From the NCBI GenBank assembly GCA_019695575.1, contig JADNSB010000058.1, positions 2,554 to 66,553 on the forward strand: a DNA stretch of 64,000 bases, in the 5' to 3' direction. A program made the position numbers and the translations under genes. Under the pieces are notes generated by a model. The model made no database searches and was not told where the DNA came from. It worked only from the letters and a program-made list of their open reading frames with translations. Position 1 is the first letter of the stretch. Every line of letters starts with the position of its first letter. Source of the DNA: Angomonas ambiguus. Lineage: Eukaryota; Euglenozoa; Kinetoplastea; Trypanosomatida; Trypanosomatidae. This document shows positions 28,786-38,682 of this stretch, piece after piece.

Positions 28786-29557
28786 TCTCTCTCCTCCCCT
28801 TTTCTCTCTCTCTCTCTCTTTAAACTACAAATTATTATTATTATTTTAAAGTGCGTTCATTTCTTTTTTACTCACCTTCTTTTTATTTTGTAGGGGGTTC
28901 TCTTTTATAATATTTGTATTTAAAAGAAACTCAAAGGTAAACAAAAAAAAAAAAAAAACAATTCTTTCGATTTTCTTTTTTTATTATTTTAATTCGGTCC
29001 TGGGTATATCTAGTATCCAAGTACCTTCTCTTATTTTTTCTTTTTTTCTTTTTCATTTTTTCAGTTGTTTTTTAAAAAAAAAATTACTCTCATAACTTCT
29101 TTTTTGTTTGTTTTGTTTCAGAGTGATATAAAAATTTGTTGAGAAAAGAAAATTTATTCTCCGAAGTTAGCTTGTGCCTTTTTCACTTCTGTTTTCGTTT
29201 ATTACTTTTTTTTGTACCTCTTCCGTTCCACGAAACAAAACAAAAGAAAAAAAGGAAAAATAAAAAACACAAAAAAGGGTAAAGGCTATTTAGTAATTCT
29301 CTTTTTTCAGCTGAATTTTACTTCAGATTTTATTGTACTGGTTAAAGTCAAAGTATTAAAAAATAAAAATAGAAAATAAAAACACAAAAAAAAATAAACA
29401 AAAAAATAAAAAAAATAAAAAAAATACAAAAAAAAACACTAAAAAAAACTCAGTACTTGAAACAAATACAACAGCAACAAAAAGGAGAACTTAAGAAAGT
29501 AACAAAAAAAAAAAATAAAAAAAAATTAAATAAAAATAAAATAAATAAAAATCAAAG
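28471..29557. other. Long spacer with A-rich leader
   Basis: About 1.1 kb. Contains a TA run at 28753-28785 followed by CT repeats to 28820, many T and A runs, then a T tract with AG at 29309-29310. From there to the ATG the sequence is extremely A-rich, so the mature leader would be about 247 nt of mostly A. No gene found. Confidence 0.6.
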
Positions 29558-32485
29558 ATGGGTGCCTTCCCGTCTCACGATGCTCCGTTGTTCCTGTACA
29601 CTACTGCCGTACAAAAGCCGAACGAAACAGGTGCAGGAATAGAGGTGTGTCTCATCCCTCTCCTCCGCCGCCACTACAACGATAACGTCATGCGGATCAA
29701 GGACTCGATCGCTCAAGTCTGCTTTGATGCGCCCCCCCTCTCCACCCAGATCGCCGTCACCAAGTTAAAGTCCGGTAACACAGGGGACAAGACCAACGAC
29801 GCGGACGTGACGACCGCCGCCGTCAATTCCTACAAGGCGATGGAGTACCTATTAGCAGAGGTGGAGAGCTCCTTCTACTCCAGCGGACGGGTGGTGCTGC
29901 AGGCCGGGGAGCTGGCGGCTCAAAAAGTACGGGTGATGCTGGCCAGTCGAGAGGCCAGGGAGAAGGAGGAAGAAATGGAGTTTTGGAAAAAGGCGCGGTC
30001 AAAGGTGAAGGAGGAGGAGGCACCAGCACCCACGCCGACCCCAGTGATCGAGAAGCAGGACACGGAGGAGACGACGGGCAGTAGTACCGACGGTACCCAC
30101 CCCGCCATGCCGACCAACAAGAAGCAATGGCCGATGCTACGACCAGTCCCTTGTGCCATCTGCATTATTGAGCCGGATAGCAACAACAACACGAAAAAAG
30201 GCTCTGCACCAAGCGCCAATACGGTCTTTACCGTCAATGGAGTACCCCTCACCGACTCTTTCCAGATCGGCGGCCGACGTATGTTCTGTATAGGATACAT
30301 CTCTTGTTTCTCCACCCGCCCCAATAACAGCGAGCACATCAAAACGGTGGTGGAAAAGTGTAACAAGATGACCCAAGACGGAATCTCCACCGCCTCCGAT
30401 GCCCATCATAATGTTAACGCCGCGGCGGCTAAGAAAGTACCCATGCTGCACGAATGCAAAGAGGACGGATTAGATATTTACTTTGAGATGAAACTCAATC
30501 ACCTCGAAGAATTCCGCCACATGATTGACCCCATTCTGTTCCTCGCGTGCATCAACTTCCGCTCCCAGTACCTCACCTGTAGCATGTGGCAGCGGCCCTC
30601 CCGCTGTCGGGAGGTGGAAGACGTCTACTACAATCACCTCCGGCTGCTACGACTGCACTTTTTTCTCCCCCGCAACAGTGTGCAGCTCAATCTGTTCCAC
30701 GAGCAGTACTCCCTGCTAGAGTTGGTGGAGGAGTTGGGGTTAAGCGACAAGGAGGCCTCGGTGGACGAGGAGGATAGGGTGAAACGGCCGTCGGAGGAAC
30801 GGGAGGATATCGAGGTCGCCAACTACATGACACACCCACCCGATGAGGAGGCCGAGGACGAACCGGAGGAGAAGGAAAGAACGGAGGAAGAGTTTAGTAT
30901 GCGGAAGAAGGTGCGTCATCGCAGTAAGCGTCGCTCTCGCAAGCCGCGCTGTCCGCTTCCCCAGGACGAAATCTACCGCACCACCACCTGCAATAAACCT
31001 CAGCTGAGCCTCTACGAAGGTAAGAACGGGGAGGGACTGGAGGTGGCGGTGGACGGAGACGTGGTCGCACGGTTTATGAAGTTTGTCACCGAAACCGCCT
31101 CCTTCGAGACGATCAAGAACAGTTTCGTGAGGGTCGACATGGGTCCTTTTTTCAAAGAGCGTCGTTATCTACAGTCATTGAGGGAGAGTAAGCGTATGTT
31201 TGAGGTGCCGGCGGAGGAAGAAACGATGTACGGCTCCGAGGAGATAGCCAATCGAGTAATGGAATGGGTAAGAGAGAGGTTGCGCTACGATGAAGAACGC
31301 AAAGTGCGAATGTCGATGGCACTGAAAGAGCAAATTGCCGTCGCGGAGGACTTGGCGAAACGGTCCGGCATGCCTCACGCTGGGGGGGTCCACCCCTCTC
31401 TTCCACTGCCTACTGCTGCTGGAGGTATGCACCCTGGCCTTGCCGTCCCTGGCGCCCCATCGATGGCCTTCTCCATGCCTCCTAACCTGTTCGCCATGCC
31501 ACAAGGCTTCCCAATGGGTGGTAGCGTGCCCTACATGATAGATCCTCGTACGCAGCAGGTTGTCCCCATGACCAGCCCCTTCTTTATGGCCCCCAACCAG
31601 ACCAAGCCCATGAACCCCACCCCCAACCCTACCGCCGCACCTCAGACTCAGCCACAGCCACAGCCTCAGCCAGTCGCCTACCAGTACCTGCAGACCCCTC
31701 AGGGTGTCATGATGGTCCCCGTGATGACCGTTCCTCCGCCGTCCTCCTCCTACTTTCCCATGATGGGAGTCCCCCCTTCCACAGTGCCAATGAGTGTCGC
31801 CGGGCAGACCGTCTCCGCCTCCACTCCCTCTCAGACCCATCTCAGCTCCCCAGGCAGCGAGCCGGTAGGCGAGGGAGACTCGGACGCCAAGGGCCGCAAG
31901 TGGGGGAACACAAAGCCTAACACGACCCCGCCCAACACGACAGTAAGACCAAATCAAAACACTAACAACTTTAATAATAATAATAATAATGTTGTATTTA
32001 ATATGGGTAATAACGGTAACAACAACAATAATAATAATAATAATAACTTTAATAACAATAATTTATTCGCTCATAATTTGAACAACAACAATAATAATAA
32101 TAATTTGAATTTTAATCAAATGAATCAGTTTATGGGAGTTAACTATGCTCAGCTTAGTCCACTCTCCATGATGGCACAAGCTAATAACAACAGTAGTACT
32201 AATAATAATAATAATAATAATATGAATAATAATATGAATCAATTCAATATGAATAACTTTAGCACAAATAATAATAATAATAATAATAGTCATAACAGTG
32301 CAACCCCTTCCACTCAGAATAATACTAATACCACCAACAATAACAATAATAATAATAATGAAGATGACGAAGATGGTCTCTTCTCTGCTCCGGCGACACT
32401 CCCTAATATGAACTCTAGCGACGACGACGACGAGTACATCAACCCCAACTTTAGAATCTCCGGGGACGGCGGGTTCTTCTTTTAA
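29558..32485 (+). CDS. Asn-rich protein A with N-myristoylation signal, member of tandem pair
   Basis: A 975-residue protein of unknown function. The N-terminus MGAFPSHD fits the N-myristoylation pattern (Gly2, Ser6). Residues about 25-145 contain V-C-L-I-P-L-L-x-R and a helical block. Around 195-400 is a globular region opening with P-V-P-C-A-I-C (Cys199, Cys202). A very acidic patch (about 405-455) is followed by a basic patch. Residues about 610-790 are rich in Met, Pro, Gln and Ala, and about 800-940 are Asn-rich with many homopolymer runs coded by AAT/AAC. The end is acidic. It shares the start, the IPL motif and the P-x-P-C-A-x-C motif with the next gene, so the two are divergent paralogues. 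The Asn tail is prion-like in composition. Confidence 0.8.
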   Translation: MGAFPSHDAPLFLYTTAVQKPNETGAGIEVCLIPLLRRHYNDNVMRIKDSIAQVCFDAPPLSTQIAVTKLKSGNTGDKTNDADVTTAAVNSYKAMEYLLAEVESSFYSSGRVVLQAGELAAQKVRVMLASREAREKEEEMEFWKKARSKVKEEEAPAPTPTPVIEKQDTEETTGSSTDGTHPAMPTNKKQWPMLRPVPCAICIIEPDSNNNTKKGSAPSANTVFTVNGVPLTDSFQIGGRRMFCIGYISCFSTRPNNSEHIKTVVEKCNKMTQDGISTASDAHHNVNAAAAKKVPMLHECKEDGLDIYFEMKLNHLEEFRHMIDPILFLACINFRSQYLTCSMWQRPSRCREVEDVYYNHLRLLRLHFFLPRNSVQLNLFHEQYSLLELVEELGLSDKEASVDEEDRVKRPSEEREDIEVANYMTHPPDEEAEDEPEEKERTEEEFSMRKKVRHRSKRRSRKPRCPLPQDEIYRTTTCNKPQLSLYEGKNGEGLEVAVDGDVVARFMKFVTETASFETIKNSFVRVDMGPFFKERRYLQSLRESKRMFEVPAEEETMYGSEEIANRVMEWVRERLRYDEERKVRMSMALKEQIAVAEDLAKRSGMPHAGGVHPSLPLPTAAGGMHPGLAVPGAPSMAFSMPPNLFAMPQGFPMGGSVPYMIDPRTQQVVPMTSPFFMAPNQTKPMNPTPNPTAAPQTQPQPQPQPVAYQYLQTPQGVMMVPVMTVPPPSSSYFPMMGVPPSTVPMSVAGQTVSASTPSQTHLSSPGSEPVGEGDSDAKGRKWGNTKPNTTPPNTTVRPNQNTNNFNNNNNNVVFNMGNNGNNNNNNNNNNFNNNNLFAHNLNNNNNNNNLNFNQMNQFMGVNYAQLSPLSMMAQANNNSSTNNNNNNNMNNNMNQFNMNNFSTNNNNNNNSHNSATPSTQNNTNTTNNNNNNNNEDDEDGLFSAPATLPNMNSSDDDDEYINPNFRISGDGGFFF
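31960..32365 (+). repeat. AAT/AAC triplet runs coding Asn tracts
   Basis: Multiple interrupted AAT/AAC runs, all in the frame that reads Asn, with ATG, TTT and AGT codons between them. They encode the Asn-rich domain of protein A. Confidence 0.9.
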
Positions 32486-33699
32486 CCCTTTTTTAAAACG
32501 AAATATTATCATTGTTAGTAGTGGTGGTGGTGGTCTGTCGGTAGGGGAGTTATAGGTCTCCTCCGAGCAAAAAAAAACAATATAAAACTAAATAAAAATT
32601 AAATACAAAAAAAAAAATATAAATAAAAAAATATAAAAAAAATAAAATAGTAAAAAAAAAGGCGGGTTGAGAAAAAGAAGGGAATTCAAAAAAAAAAAAA
32701 ACTGTTTTCACGTACAGTGTTAACAGTTCTGCGATAGACCTTTACTTCTGCCTCCTCCCTCCTAAGTCTTAGTCCTATTCTTTTTTTTTTTTCTTATTAA
32801 TATGGTTATTCATACGGTAGTATGAATGGATTGTTTATTTTACTTTTTCTTTTCCTTCTTTTCATAATTAATACTATATTATTATTATTATTGGTTTTTT
32901 TTATTAGTGGTAGCTGTGTTTTTTTTTTTTTTACTTGCTTTTTTTTTTTTTGCCTTTTCTCTTTTTATTCATAACGACATTACTGAAAAAATTGGCACTA
33001 TACACACATTCGATTCGTTACGTACTTTATTTCTTTTTTTTTCCCTTTGAGTTTCGAATGCAAAACGAAGCCAACAAAAAGAAGAAAGTAGATATTTAAA
33101 AAGTATATTTGCCTATATTTTTTTCTTTTTACGAATAAAATTAGAACAGTAGAAGAATATTAATTAAAAAAAAAAAAGGAAAAGAAAAAAAAAAGAAACA
33201 CTAACCAGTTCCAAAGAAAAGGGAAATAAACTTTGATGTTAATTATATTTGATTGTAATTACTATTATTATTATTATTATTTGTTTCTCCGATGGCTCAT
33301 TGTTGTTGTTGTTGTTTTCAACTCAAAAGTGTTTTTAAAATATTTCTATACTATTTACTTCACTTTTTTTTCTAAAGTTAAGGTCCTTTTTTTTTTTTTC
33401 AAAAGAAAACTAAAAAAAAAGTGAAAATCTCTGTTGTTATTGATTTGTTCAGCTTGAATAAAAAATAATAATAGGATTTAAAGTACTACACACACATATA
33501 TATATATATATATAATTATTTTGTTTGTTCACGTAACTTTTATTATTATTTTTCTATTCTCGTTTTTCGATTTACTTTACTTTTATTTTCATTCGCTTGT
33601 ACATCCATTTAAATACCATAATTATATAATAAACGTTTTCTCAATAATACTAATAATAAAAAAAAACAGTAACCAATAAATTAAATAAAGAAGTAAAAA
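32486..33699. other. Long AT-rich spacer
   Basis: About 1.2 kb of A and T homopolymers, GGT repeat at 32520-32534, TTG repeat at 33301-33315, ATT triplets near 33262-33280 and a TA run at 33495-33514. A long T-rich tract (33530-33650) leads to an AG at 33668-33669, giving a 30-nt A-rich leader. No gene seen. Confidence 0.6.
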
Positions 33700-36600
33700 A
33701 TGGGCGCCGCTCCTTCACGTGAAGTAAAAACTTTCTTTTCTTATTTCAGGGGCAGTTATGAAGTGGGACTCATTCCTCTCACAAAACGAAATTTCGGCCG
33801 CGACACCGTCGATGGCGCTCTCCCCAAAGAAAAAAGAGACATACTACGATCGCAAATACTACTGATGCGGCGGGATCCCGCCGTCCTGTACGCCAACTCG
33901 AGAGGAGTGGAGAATATGCAGCAGTCCTTGGAGAAGCATTTGGAGAAGGAAGGAGGTCCTTCTCCTACTACCATCAGCGAAGAGGAGAAGCTACGCCTCT
34001 TGTATGAACAGTACTGGGATATCATGCCCCAGCCCCACTTCACCGAGGACGACCTCGATCGCCTGCTGGAGGTGGTGGACCGTTACCTCTACGACACCGA
34101 CGAGGCGATGGCCAATGACCCGAGGTATGCCCACGGGGAGAGCCATTCTCATCATCATCATAATAATAATACCACCGCAGAGTCCACAGTGCCCTTCTTT
34201 ATGCCGATCCCTTGCGCCCTCTGTCTAGCCTACCCAGAGGGGAAGGAGCGTCCTGGTTGCTTTGAGCTAAGTGGCAGGAATATTAACATTATTGGTTTCT
34301 TTGGTCTTATGACGCGAGAGATGGAGAAGGCGTTTAGAATCGACAAGTACGACCGCACTCTGTTCCATGGAAGGCCGTCGGTAGCGGCGGAGGGTGGTGG
34401 CTCAGAGAAGGTCGTCTACCTCGACGAAGACGCTCCCTCCGCTGACGAACAGTTCCGCCTGGAGGGAAAAACACAGCTGTTCATGAACACAACGATACTC
34501 ACCTCGGCGGGGGACCGCACTCTGGAGCGGGTGCTCGTCCTCGCCGCCGTGATGCTGCGACACCAGTTTCATATCGCCTGCCGGCGGTCCAGCATACTCA
34601 CCAAGATACACGCCGAGTCGGTGGCAAAGGGGAAGGGGGCGCTACCCCCAGAGATATTGAAAGACATTGAGGACTACCTCCCCAGTGTGATCAAGTCCAG
34701 TGCCCTTCCTCCCCTCCCCGCCGAGTCCTTCGTCCCTCATCCTTTCAACTTTCTTCACGAAAAAGCCGCCTACCCTCCCCCTCATTTGCGTCTGCTGTCC
34801 TCACAGAGCTCGCTACGTATGAGCAAGGACAACTTGGCGGAACTGGCAGTGCAGGGAGATAAGGAGGGAGAGGGGCTCTTCCAGCTGCTACACGCCATTA
34901 TCAGCGGCGAGGAGCCCCCTGTCAAGTCCTCCGGGACCGCCCCCACCGCCAACTTCATTAGTTATACCCCTACACTGCCGTATAAGATCTGTCTCACCAA
35001 TGAGGAGGAGAACACCATCAGTTGGGGTCTGCTGCACCGCCTCGACACGATCGGCGCCATCATTGAGATAGCGGGGAATAACTATTCCTCGTTGAAGGCG
35101 CTGACAGAGAACTTTGCCTTTCTACACTGTCAGGTGCTCCTCGATCCTAAACTAGGTAACGTGCAGCTCCATCACCTCCCCGCCGTGACCGCAGCAATGA
35201 CAACCGAGTCCACCACCTCCAGTCCAGCACCAGCAGCCGAAGGGGACCCCGCTCCCGCTGCCGCTGCCGCTGCTGCCGCCCCTCATGTCGTCCTCTCCCC
35301 CTCCTGTGCGGTGGTGCTCTCCCTCCAGCCTCAGTACCTCCGCCAAGCTACCCTTTGGGCCGCCAGCCTCTTCCACCACCCTTCCGCCGTCGGCGGGGAC
35401 TGGATACAGTACAAGCTCAAGGACGAGAGCGACGACCTGCGACTGGTGCTGCAGAGCAAGGACTCTCTGATTGCCCGGTGGCGGCAACACGATGCGGAGC
35501 GCGCCGCCCTCTACCTCGGCCCCAGAACGGCACGACTGCTGAGTCATGTACGGGCGCTGCAGGAGGAGACGGAGCGGGCAAGAGCCCTTCCTCCTTCCCA
35601 CTGGGCCGACAACTCCACGTACACCAACACCGACGGCCGGCGCTACGCGGTGCATGCCTCTCCCTTCGGTACCTTTCTCATCGGTGTTCGCGCGCTGCAC
35701 TCGGAGAAGGAGAGGGAAAAGGAAAAGAGTGAGGCCAAACCGTCCGGGGATAAAGGACAGAATCACCATCCTCACAACAACTCAACGAACGACGTTCACG
35801 GACGGCGCAACGGGCCGGCGGGGGAACGTGGAATGAGTAAAAAGAATAGTGTCAATCGCAGCATTGACGACTTTCACAACGCCTACATCGCCTCCCACAG
35901 CCACAACAGTAGTACCAATAACGTGAGCAGCACCAATAATAATAACCACCACAACGGCTTCCCCTCCGCCGGCTTCGGTTTCCCCAACTATTACTACGGC
36001 TTCAGTCCTGGGGTTGCCTTCACCGCCGCTCCCTCCCCCATGTACAGCACGGACAGTGTAAACCTCTCCACCCTGCCGTTCGTACCGCCGATGCAGGCCT
36101 CTCCTACCATGTTCAATCCATTCATGGGTGGGATTCCTTTTCTTCCTAACGCCATGTACCCCAGCACCACGAATGCTAATGTTAATACAGCCCCCTCAAC
36201 TCAACCGCCCTCCTACTTTAATGTCAACAGGAACCAAAATAATCATCATCAACATCATCATCATAATAATAATAATCACAACTACAATAATAATAATAAC
36301 AACAGTAACAAGATGAGTCGTAGTAACACCCATCCCTTTGATAAGGATAGTCCCCCACCACCAAAAAAGAGTGGTGGTGTTCATCCTCCTCCCTCTCATA
36401 AACCACAGCAGCAACAGACGCAGGCGGACCAATATGGTCTACGGGGCAGTACTGCTTCCAAGGATACAGAGGGTTTCTACAGTCCACCCACCATTGCCTC
36501 TCCTTTTAACTCTGTAGACTCTCTCTGGGCCTTCCACTCGGACGACAATAATAATAATAATAATAATAAAAGTGGTTCTCATCCAGTGAGTAGCGTCCCT

Positions 36601-37035
36601 TCCTCCAAGAAGGACCACTCTGCATTCGGTAACACCGGTGGTACTAATAACCATACTAATAATAATAATAATAATAATAATAAGGCAACCATTCACACGG
36701 GTAGTGAGATGCAGACTACGAGTATCAATGTATTTCACCACAACGGCTCTCTTTATACGGTTGTCAATGGAGTACCCGTGTTGCTGCAGCTGACGCCACT
36801 GACGACCGTGCCGGAGGGTTCCTGGTCTCACGTCCTCCAGGGCAATAACAACAACAACAATAATAATAATAATAATGATAATAATAACAGTACGGGAAGT
36901 AGTCCATTAATCTCAAAGATGGACGCCACTCCGGTCAGCTCCGTTCCTTCCACCCCCTCCAGTCAACCCACTCGTAGTAGCAAAGGACAACGTGATGACA
37001 ACAGTAATCTTGGGGCCTTTGTATTCCAACCCTAA
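33700..37035 (+). CDS. Asn/His-rich protein B with N-myristoylation signal, member of tandem pair
   Basis: An 1,111-residue protein of unknown function and divergent paralogue of the previous gene. MGAAPSRE fits the N-myristoylation pattern. V-G-L-I-P-L-x-x-R (about 22-30) and M-P-I-P-C-A-L-C (Cys172, Cys175) match protein A in the same order. A His/Asn run (about 148-158) precedes the Cys motif. Residues about 240-700 look globular, with an Ala/Pro-rich linker near 510-530, and have no recognisable domain. From about 735 on the chain is low complexity, with Asn/His-rich blocks (about 840-870, 948-958, 984-995, 1047-1062) separated by Pro/Ser/Gln segments. The C-terminal half of the globular region seems to have no equivalent in protein A. 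Confidence 0.8.
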   Translation: MGAAPSREVKTFFSYFRGSYEVGLIPLTKRNFGRDTVDGALPKEKRDILRSQILLMRRDPAVLYANSRGVENMQQSLEKHLEKEGGPSPTTISEEEKLRLLYEQYWDIMPQPHFTEDDLDRLLEVVDRYLYDTDEAMANDPRYAHGESHSHHHHNNNTTAESTVPFFMPIPCALCLAYPEGKERPGCFELSGRNINIIGFFGLMTREMEKAFRIDKYDRTLFHGRPSVAAEGGGSEKVVYLDEDAPSADEQFRLEGKTQLFMNTTILTSAGDRTLERVLVLAAVMLRHQFHIACRRSSILTKIHAESVAKGKGALPPEILKDIEDYLPSVIKSSALPPLPAESFVPHPFNFLHEKAAYPPPHLRLLSSQSSLRMSKDNLAELAVQGDKEGEGLFQLLHAIISGEEPPVKSSGTAPTANFISYTPTLPYKICLTNEEENTISWGLLHRLDTIGAIIEIAGNNYSSLKALTENFAFLHCQVLLDPKLGNVQLHHLPAVTAAMTTESTTSSPAPAAEGDPAPAAAAAAAAPHVVLSPSCAVVLSLQPQYLRQATLWAASLFHHPSAVGGDWIQYKLKDESDDLRLVLQSKDSLIARWRQHDAERAALYLGPRTARLLSHVRALQEETERARALPPSHWADNSTYTNTDGRRYAVHASPFGTFLIGVRALHSEKEREKEKSEAKPSGDKGQNHHPHNNSTNDVHGRRNGPAGERGMSKKNSVNRSIDDFHNAYIASHSHNSSTNNVSSTNNNNHHNGFPSAGFGFPNYYYGFSPGVAFTAAPSPMYSTDSVNLSTLPFVPPMQASPTMFNPFMGGIPFLPNAMYPSTTNANVNTAPSTQPPSYFNVNRNQNNHHQHHHHNNNNHNYNNNNNNSNKMSRSNTHPFDKDSPPPPKKSGGVHPPPSHKPQQQQTQADQYGLRGSTASKDTEGFYSPPTIASPFNSVDSLWAFHSDDNNNNNNNKSGSHPVSSVPSSKKDHSAFGNTGGTNNHTNNNNNNNNKATIHTGSEMQTTSINVFHHNGSLYTVVNGVPVLLQLTPLTTVPEGSWSHVLQGNNNNNNNNNNNDNNNSTGSSPLISKMDATPVSSVPSTPSSQPTRSSKGQRDDNSNLGAFVFQP
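36225..36890 (+). repeat. AAT/AAC and CAT triplet runs coding Asn/His tracts
   Basis: Four clusters of AAT/AAC runs (about 36230-36305, 36545-36570, 36655-36683, 36842-36889), the first mixed with CAT/CAC. All are in the Asn/His-coding phase. Confidence 0.9.
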
Positions 37036-37610
37036 AAAGGGGGAAAGAAAGAGAAAAGGAAAAAAAAAAGATGAAGGAATGACAAAATGGATTTTGAAAA
37101 TAATTAAAGGAAAACGAAAACGAATTTCAGAACGAATCTCTAATTAAAAAAAAAAATAATAAAAAAAACGGCACTTCTCCTTTTTTATGATTTATTCCTT
37201 TATTTATTTCTACTATTAATAAAGTAAGCCAATCGGCTATTTATATAACATTCTTTTTTTTTATTTATTATTATTATTATTATTTCCTTCCGAATATTTC
37301 TGTATATCAGAATTAAAACGGAAACACAATTGAAAAAAAAAAAACAATAATAATATTAACAATAACAATAACCCACACCATCATTTCTTTCTGACACTTT
37401 CAATCAATAATAAATAATAATAATAATAATAAAATCCAGAGACTTTAACCAAAGAAAAAAGGAAAACATTGAAAAAATGTATCGATCGTAATATTATAAC
37501 TAAGTGACAGAGAGACCCAAACTCTGTTTTTTTTTTCTTTTTCAAGTTTTTTTTTTCGGTTTTGTTTTTGCTTATGATAGGACAATAGGAAAACGATTCA
37601 ACACTACAGT

Positions 37611-37646
<36 letters not shown>

Positions 37647-38682
37647 AAAAAAAAGAGAGAAAAAAAACATAGTAGGAGCAAAAAAAAAAAAAACGAAGTA
37701 CTAATAATTAAACAATAATGAGAATATACCTTCTTCTTTTCTTTTTTTTATTTTGTAGAGACTCCATTCTGAAAGAATGAGCTCTTCCGCTTTTCTTTTC
37801 CCCTCCCTTCGTGCTCCTCTGCCTCTGCCTTCTTTTTTTTTTTTTTTTTATGCTTGTTTGTTTTAAGTGTACTATTAGAGTTTGTTTGTTTCTATTCCGT
37901 CTCCCCTGTGTCCTATTATTTCTATTATTTTTAATATTATTATTACTATTTATTGTTCTCTGATTTTTTTTTTTAAACTATATAGTTCTCCTTTTGATGG
38001 GGAAACAGTTTATAAAAGGGGTTTGTGTCAGAAAGAGAAAGTGAAATCCCATATATATATATATATATATATATATGTATAAAAGGAAAATAAAACGATA
38101 AGGATTATAGCAATGATGGAAACACTTGTTGAAAGCGATAATAAAATAAACCGGCGCGAACCGATACAAAAGAAAAAAATATATATTCAATCAAACATTT
38201 ATTTAATTTTCTATTCTTCCTCCCCACACACTTTCTCCTCTCTTTCATGTTTTTTTTTTTTTAACACGTATTATTATGATATTCTATTTTTACTTTTTTT
38301 TCTTTCTTTTTTTTCCATATGTTATAAACTCCACAAATCCGTTTAGCGAACTTACTAACTTTCTTACTTACATCAATGATTGATTTCATTTCTATGGTTG
38401 CAATTATTTTTGTTTTTGACTGTCATTGTTGTTTTGGCAAAGAAAGTAAAAGAAATACTTTTTTTCTGTATTGTATTCTCTGAAAATTGTCTCTATCTTC
38501 CCCCCCCCCTTTTTTTTTTTCTCAATTACTTTGAACTAAAAAAAAAAGAACGAAAAAAAGGAAAAAATAGCACGTAGAACAACTAATTAACCATAGTAAA
38601 TCATTCCTACCCTTATCCCTTTGTGCTTCCCTCCCCACCAGGACATTTTATTTTTCTTTCATAAAACCTAAAATAAAAAAGG
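37036..38682. other. Long AT-rich spacer with CA and TA repeats
   Basis: About 1.65 kb. Holds ATT triplets near 37265-37285, a CA repeat at 37616-37642, T runs (for example 37832-37850), a TA repeat at 38051-38080 and a C run at 38500-38509. A pyrimidine-rich stretch ends at AG 38640-38641, which leaves a 41-nt leader. Open frames here are all low complexity, so I call no gene. Confidence 0.6.
37616..37642. repeat. (CA)n microsatellite
   Basis: Uninterrupted CA dinucleotides followed by an A run. Confidence 0.9.

Noticed and set aside
31175-31957. Open frame on the - strand (260 aa) inside protein A
   Set aside because: Mirror of the Met/Pro/Gln-coding region; Gly/Arg/His-rich, no domain.
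36225-36890. Triplet runs as a CRISPR-like or satellite array
   Set aside because: No regular repeat-spacer unit; explained by Asn/His-coding microsatellites in an intact frame.
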